Shown piece by piece: positions 14,106 through 15,594 of a stretch of 15,594 nucleotides of DNA. Positions within the stretch are counted from its first letter, which is position 1, and the number at the start of each line of letters is the position of its first letter. Origin of the DNA: Treponema sp. UBA3819 (lineage in GTDB: Bacteria > Spirochaetota > Spirochaetia > Treponematales > Treponemataceae); contig DFDV01000162.1 in NCBI GenBank assembly GCA_002369025.1, positions 1-15,594 on the forward strand, in the 5' to 3' direction. A program made the position numbers and the translations under genes. Under the pieces are notes generated by a model, which was not told the origin of the DNA, ran no database searches, and worked only from the letters and a program-made list of their open reading frames with translations.

Positions 14106-15173
14106 ATGAAACGAATTTTTCCTGCGGGCTTAACATGTGTGACGGCGATTGTGGCGCTTTCTCTTTTGTCATGTGCTTCTACAGGAAAAAAAGTTTCTGC
14201 TTCTGTGGGTGCAGGTGCGCCAAAATGGATAGAACTGCCGGGAGCAGTCTACGCATATACAGATTATATTGCCCAGGTTGGCAATGCGTCAGATAAGGAC
14301 AGCGCAGAACTTGCGGCGGTTCAGAAAATTGCGGCACTCTTTGGGCAGGATATTACATCGGCTGGAAGTGCTTCCAAAAGGATGGAGCAGGCACAGAAAG
14401 ATGGCGAAGTTGCTACAGTAGTATCTTCAAGTGATTTAAATCAGAAAATACAGCAGACCATACGGCAGGACAATCTGATTGGAATAAAGATTGCGGAAAC
14501 CTGGCTGGATTCTGGCCGGAATACATGGTATGCACTGGCTGTGCTGAATCGTGCAGAAGCGGCACAAATCTACACTACGATGATAGACAAAAACAATGCG
14601 ACCATAAAGAAGCTTTGTGCAACCTTAAAGCCGGTAACCATTTATACATACGCCAATATTTCTTTTGCAAAAGATATTGCAGAACAGAATAAAAGATATA
14701 TTAATCACCTTTTTGTAATTATGCCGGAAACAGGACGCCAAAAGGCGGCTGAATCAATTACTCCGGAAGAACTGTCCTTACAGGCTCATAAACTGGCAAC
14801 AGAAATTCCGGTATATGTGCAGATTGAAAATGACAGAAACAAACGCATTGCAACTTCTTTTGAAAAGACGCTTTCTGAACTTGGCTTTAATTCTACCGCG
14901 GGAAGAAATGCCCCCTACACGCTGACAGGCTCTCTCTATCTTGCAGAAACTACTTCCGCAAAGAAAGACGTATATTATTCGGAATATCTGGTTCAGTGCA
15001 ATGTGCGGGATATTTCCTCTCAGCAGAATGTTTGTACCTGGTCCTTGAGCGGAAGGGATGGTTCCAAGTCTCCGGAAAATGCAGAAAACCGGGCTTTAAC
15101 AAGTGCTGCCAGAAAAATTGAAGATCAGTTTGAAGTGGCTCTGCTGCAGAGCATTAAAAATCTTCCTCAATAA
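14106..15173 (+). CDS. LPP20-family lipoprotein
   Basis: The 355-residue protein has a lipoprotein signal ending LSLLSC (Cys23), then PKWIELPGAVYAYTDYIAQVGNA (39-61) and an alanine-rich helix with AELAAVQKIAALFGQDI, the pattern of the LPP20 domain (about 39-165). A second region (about 190-350) contains a TLTGSLYLAE strand and resembles envelope lipoprotein domains of the LpoB/CsgG type. GGAGG at 14095-14099, six bases before the ATG, fixes the start. The function is unknown; pairing with an LpoB-like gene suggests both work at the same place in the envelope, possibly in peptidoglycan synthesis control. No clear terminator follows. Confidence 0.75.
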   Translation: MKRIFPAGLTCVTAIVALSLLSCASTGKKVSASVGAGAPKWIELPGAVYAYTDYIAQVGNASDKDSAELAAVQKIAALFGQDITSAGSASKRMEQAQKDGEVATVVSSSDLNQKIQQTIRQDNLIGIKIAETWLDSGRNTWYALAVLNRAEAAQIYTTMIDKNNATIKKLCATLKPVTIYTYANISFAKDIAEQNKRYINHLFVIMPETGRQKAAESITPEELSLQAHKLATEIPVYVQIENDRNKRIATSFEKTLSELGFNSTAGRNAPYTLTGSLYLAETTSAKKDVYYSEYLVQCNVRDISSQQNVCTWSLSGRDGSKSPENAENRALTSAARKIEDQFEVALLQSIKNLPQ

Positions 15174-15202
15174 TAGACTTTTATATTTGTGTCCGATATA
15201 CT
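15174..15202 (+). promoter_or_regulatory. Promoter of the right-edge gene, predicted near-leaderless
   Basis: TAGACT (15174-15179), 17-bp spacer and TATACT (15197-15202), the same hexamers as the argA promoter. +1 near 15209 leaves about 3 nt before the ATG at 15212. No ribosome binding site is present. The -35 begins directly after the preceding stop codon. Confidence 0.6.
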
Positions 15203-15211
15203 TTTTACATT

Positions 15212-15594
15212 ATGAAAATAGAACATAAATCATATTACTCTGATAAAATTCGTGCCATTGATGCAAAATTTGAAGCCCAGCGCATAGCATTTTCTCCACT
15301 GACTTTTCAGGCAATCCGGGCCTTTTTGGAACTTGGTTTGCTGCGGCGGATAGATGAGGCAGGCGACGAAGGCATTACAGTTAAAGAGCTGGCAAAAGAT
15401 TCTGGTATCAGTGAATATGGTGTGGGTGTTCTGGCGGAAATGGCTTTGGGCATGGGTGTGATAAAACTGAATGCAGAAGCAGCCGAAAGAGATGAAGAAA
15501 AATTGATTTTGGGAAAAATCGGCTGGTTTTTGCTGGAAGACGACCTTACCCGGGTAAATTTTGATTTTAACAATGATATCTGCTATAAAGGTGC
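15212..15594 (+). CDS. Probable SAM-dependent methyltransferase, N-terminal part
   Basis: The frame is open from ATG 15212 to the right edge (127 codons, no stop), so the gene is truncated by the window. It begins MKIEHKSYYSDKIRAIDAKF and shows a helical, winged-helix-like region: FQAIRAFLELGLLRRID, then GITVKELAKDSGISEYGVGVLAEMALGMGVI, then LGKIGWFLLEDDLTRVNFDF. This is the dimerisation/helix-turn-helix layout found ahead of the catalytic domain in O-methyltransferase-like proteins. The SAM-binding motifs would lie beyond the edge, so the enzyme call is an inference. It could also be a winged-helix protein of another kind. Confidence 0.6.
   Translation, partial: MKIEHKSYYSDKIRAIDAKFEAQRIAFSPLTFQAIRAFLELGLLRRIDEAGDEGITVKELAKDSGISEYGVGVLAEMALGMGVIKLNAEAAERDEEKLILGKIGWFLLEDDLTRVNFDFNNDICYKG

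Noticed and set aside
1..15594. Prophage, transposon, tRNA or rRNA genes
   Set aside because: No transposase, integrase, terminal inverted repeats with target duplications, or tRNA cloverleaf/T-loop patterns were seen.

Overview
The window looks like the replication-origin region of a spirochaete chromosome, most likely a Treponema. Three things point there: dnaA-dnaN-recF runs one way and gyrB-gyrA the other; the phenylalanyl-tRNA synthetase beta chain is the short archaeal type (574 residues) that spirochaetes carry; and two lipoproteins have relaxed spirochaete-style lipoboxes. The species cannot be named from sequence alone.

Layout. Bases 1-2909 hold recF (cut by the window edge), dnaN and dnaA, all on the minus strand. 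The dnaA-dnaN gap (1238-1475) carries what reads as a complete oriC: DnaA boxes, a short GC patch, a run of DnaA-trio triplets and an AT-rich unwinding stretch. Divergent from dnaA, gyrB and gyrA form a two-gene operon (3023-7576). Bases 7577-8771 contain no credible protein gene but are dense in signals: a strong promoter directly followed by a terminator (a possible ~60-nt RNA), several inverted repeats, a second DnaA-box cluster, and three perfect 16-bp parS sites interleaved with three repeat units built from CACAGAT/ATCTGTG heptamers. Then come argA (minus) and divergently pheT (plus), queH, yhbY, two lipoprotein genes (LpoB-like and LPP20-like), and the start of a methyltransferase-like gene cut by the right edge.

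How the parts fit. The left half is replication initiation and topology control (DnaA, sliding clamp, RecF, gyrase) with cis sites for initiation (oriC) and, about 7 kb away, for ParB loading and origin segregation (parS). The right half is housekeeping: arginine synthesis, Phe-tRNA charging, queuosine tRNA modification, ribosome assembly and envelope lipoproteins.

A recurring feature is promoter placement. For dnaA, argA, yhbY and the last gene, a good -35/-10 pair with an exact 17-bp spacer ends 6-9 bp before the start codon and there is no Shine-Dalgarno sequence, so these mRNAs are predicted to be leaderless or nearly so. gyrB, gyrA, dnaN, pheT and the lipoprotein genes have ordinary ribosome binding sites.
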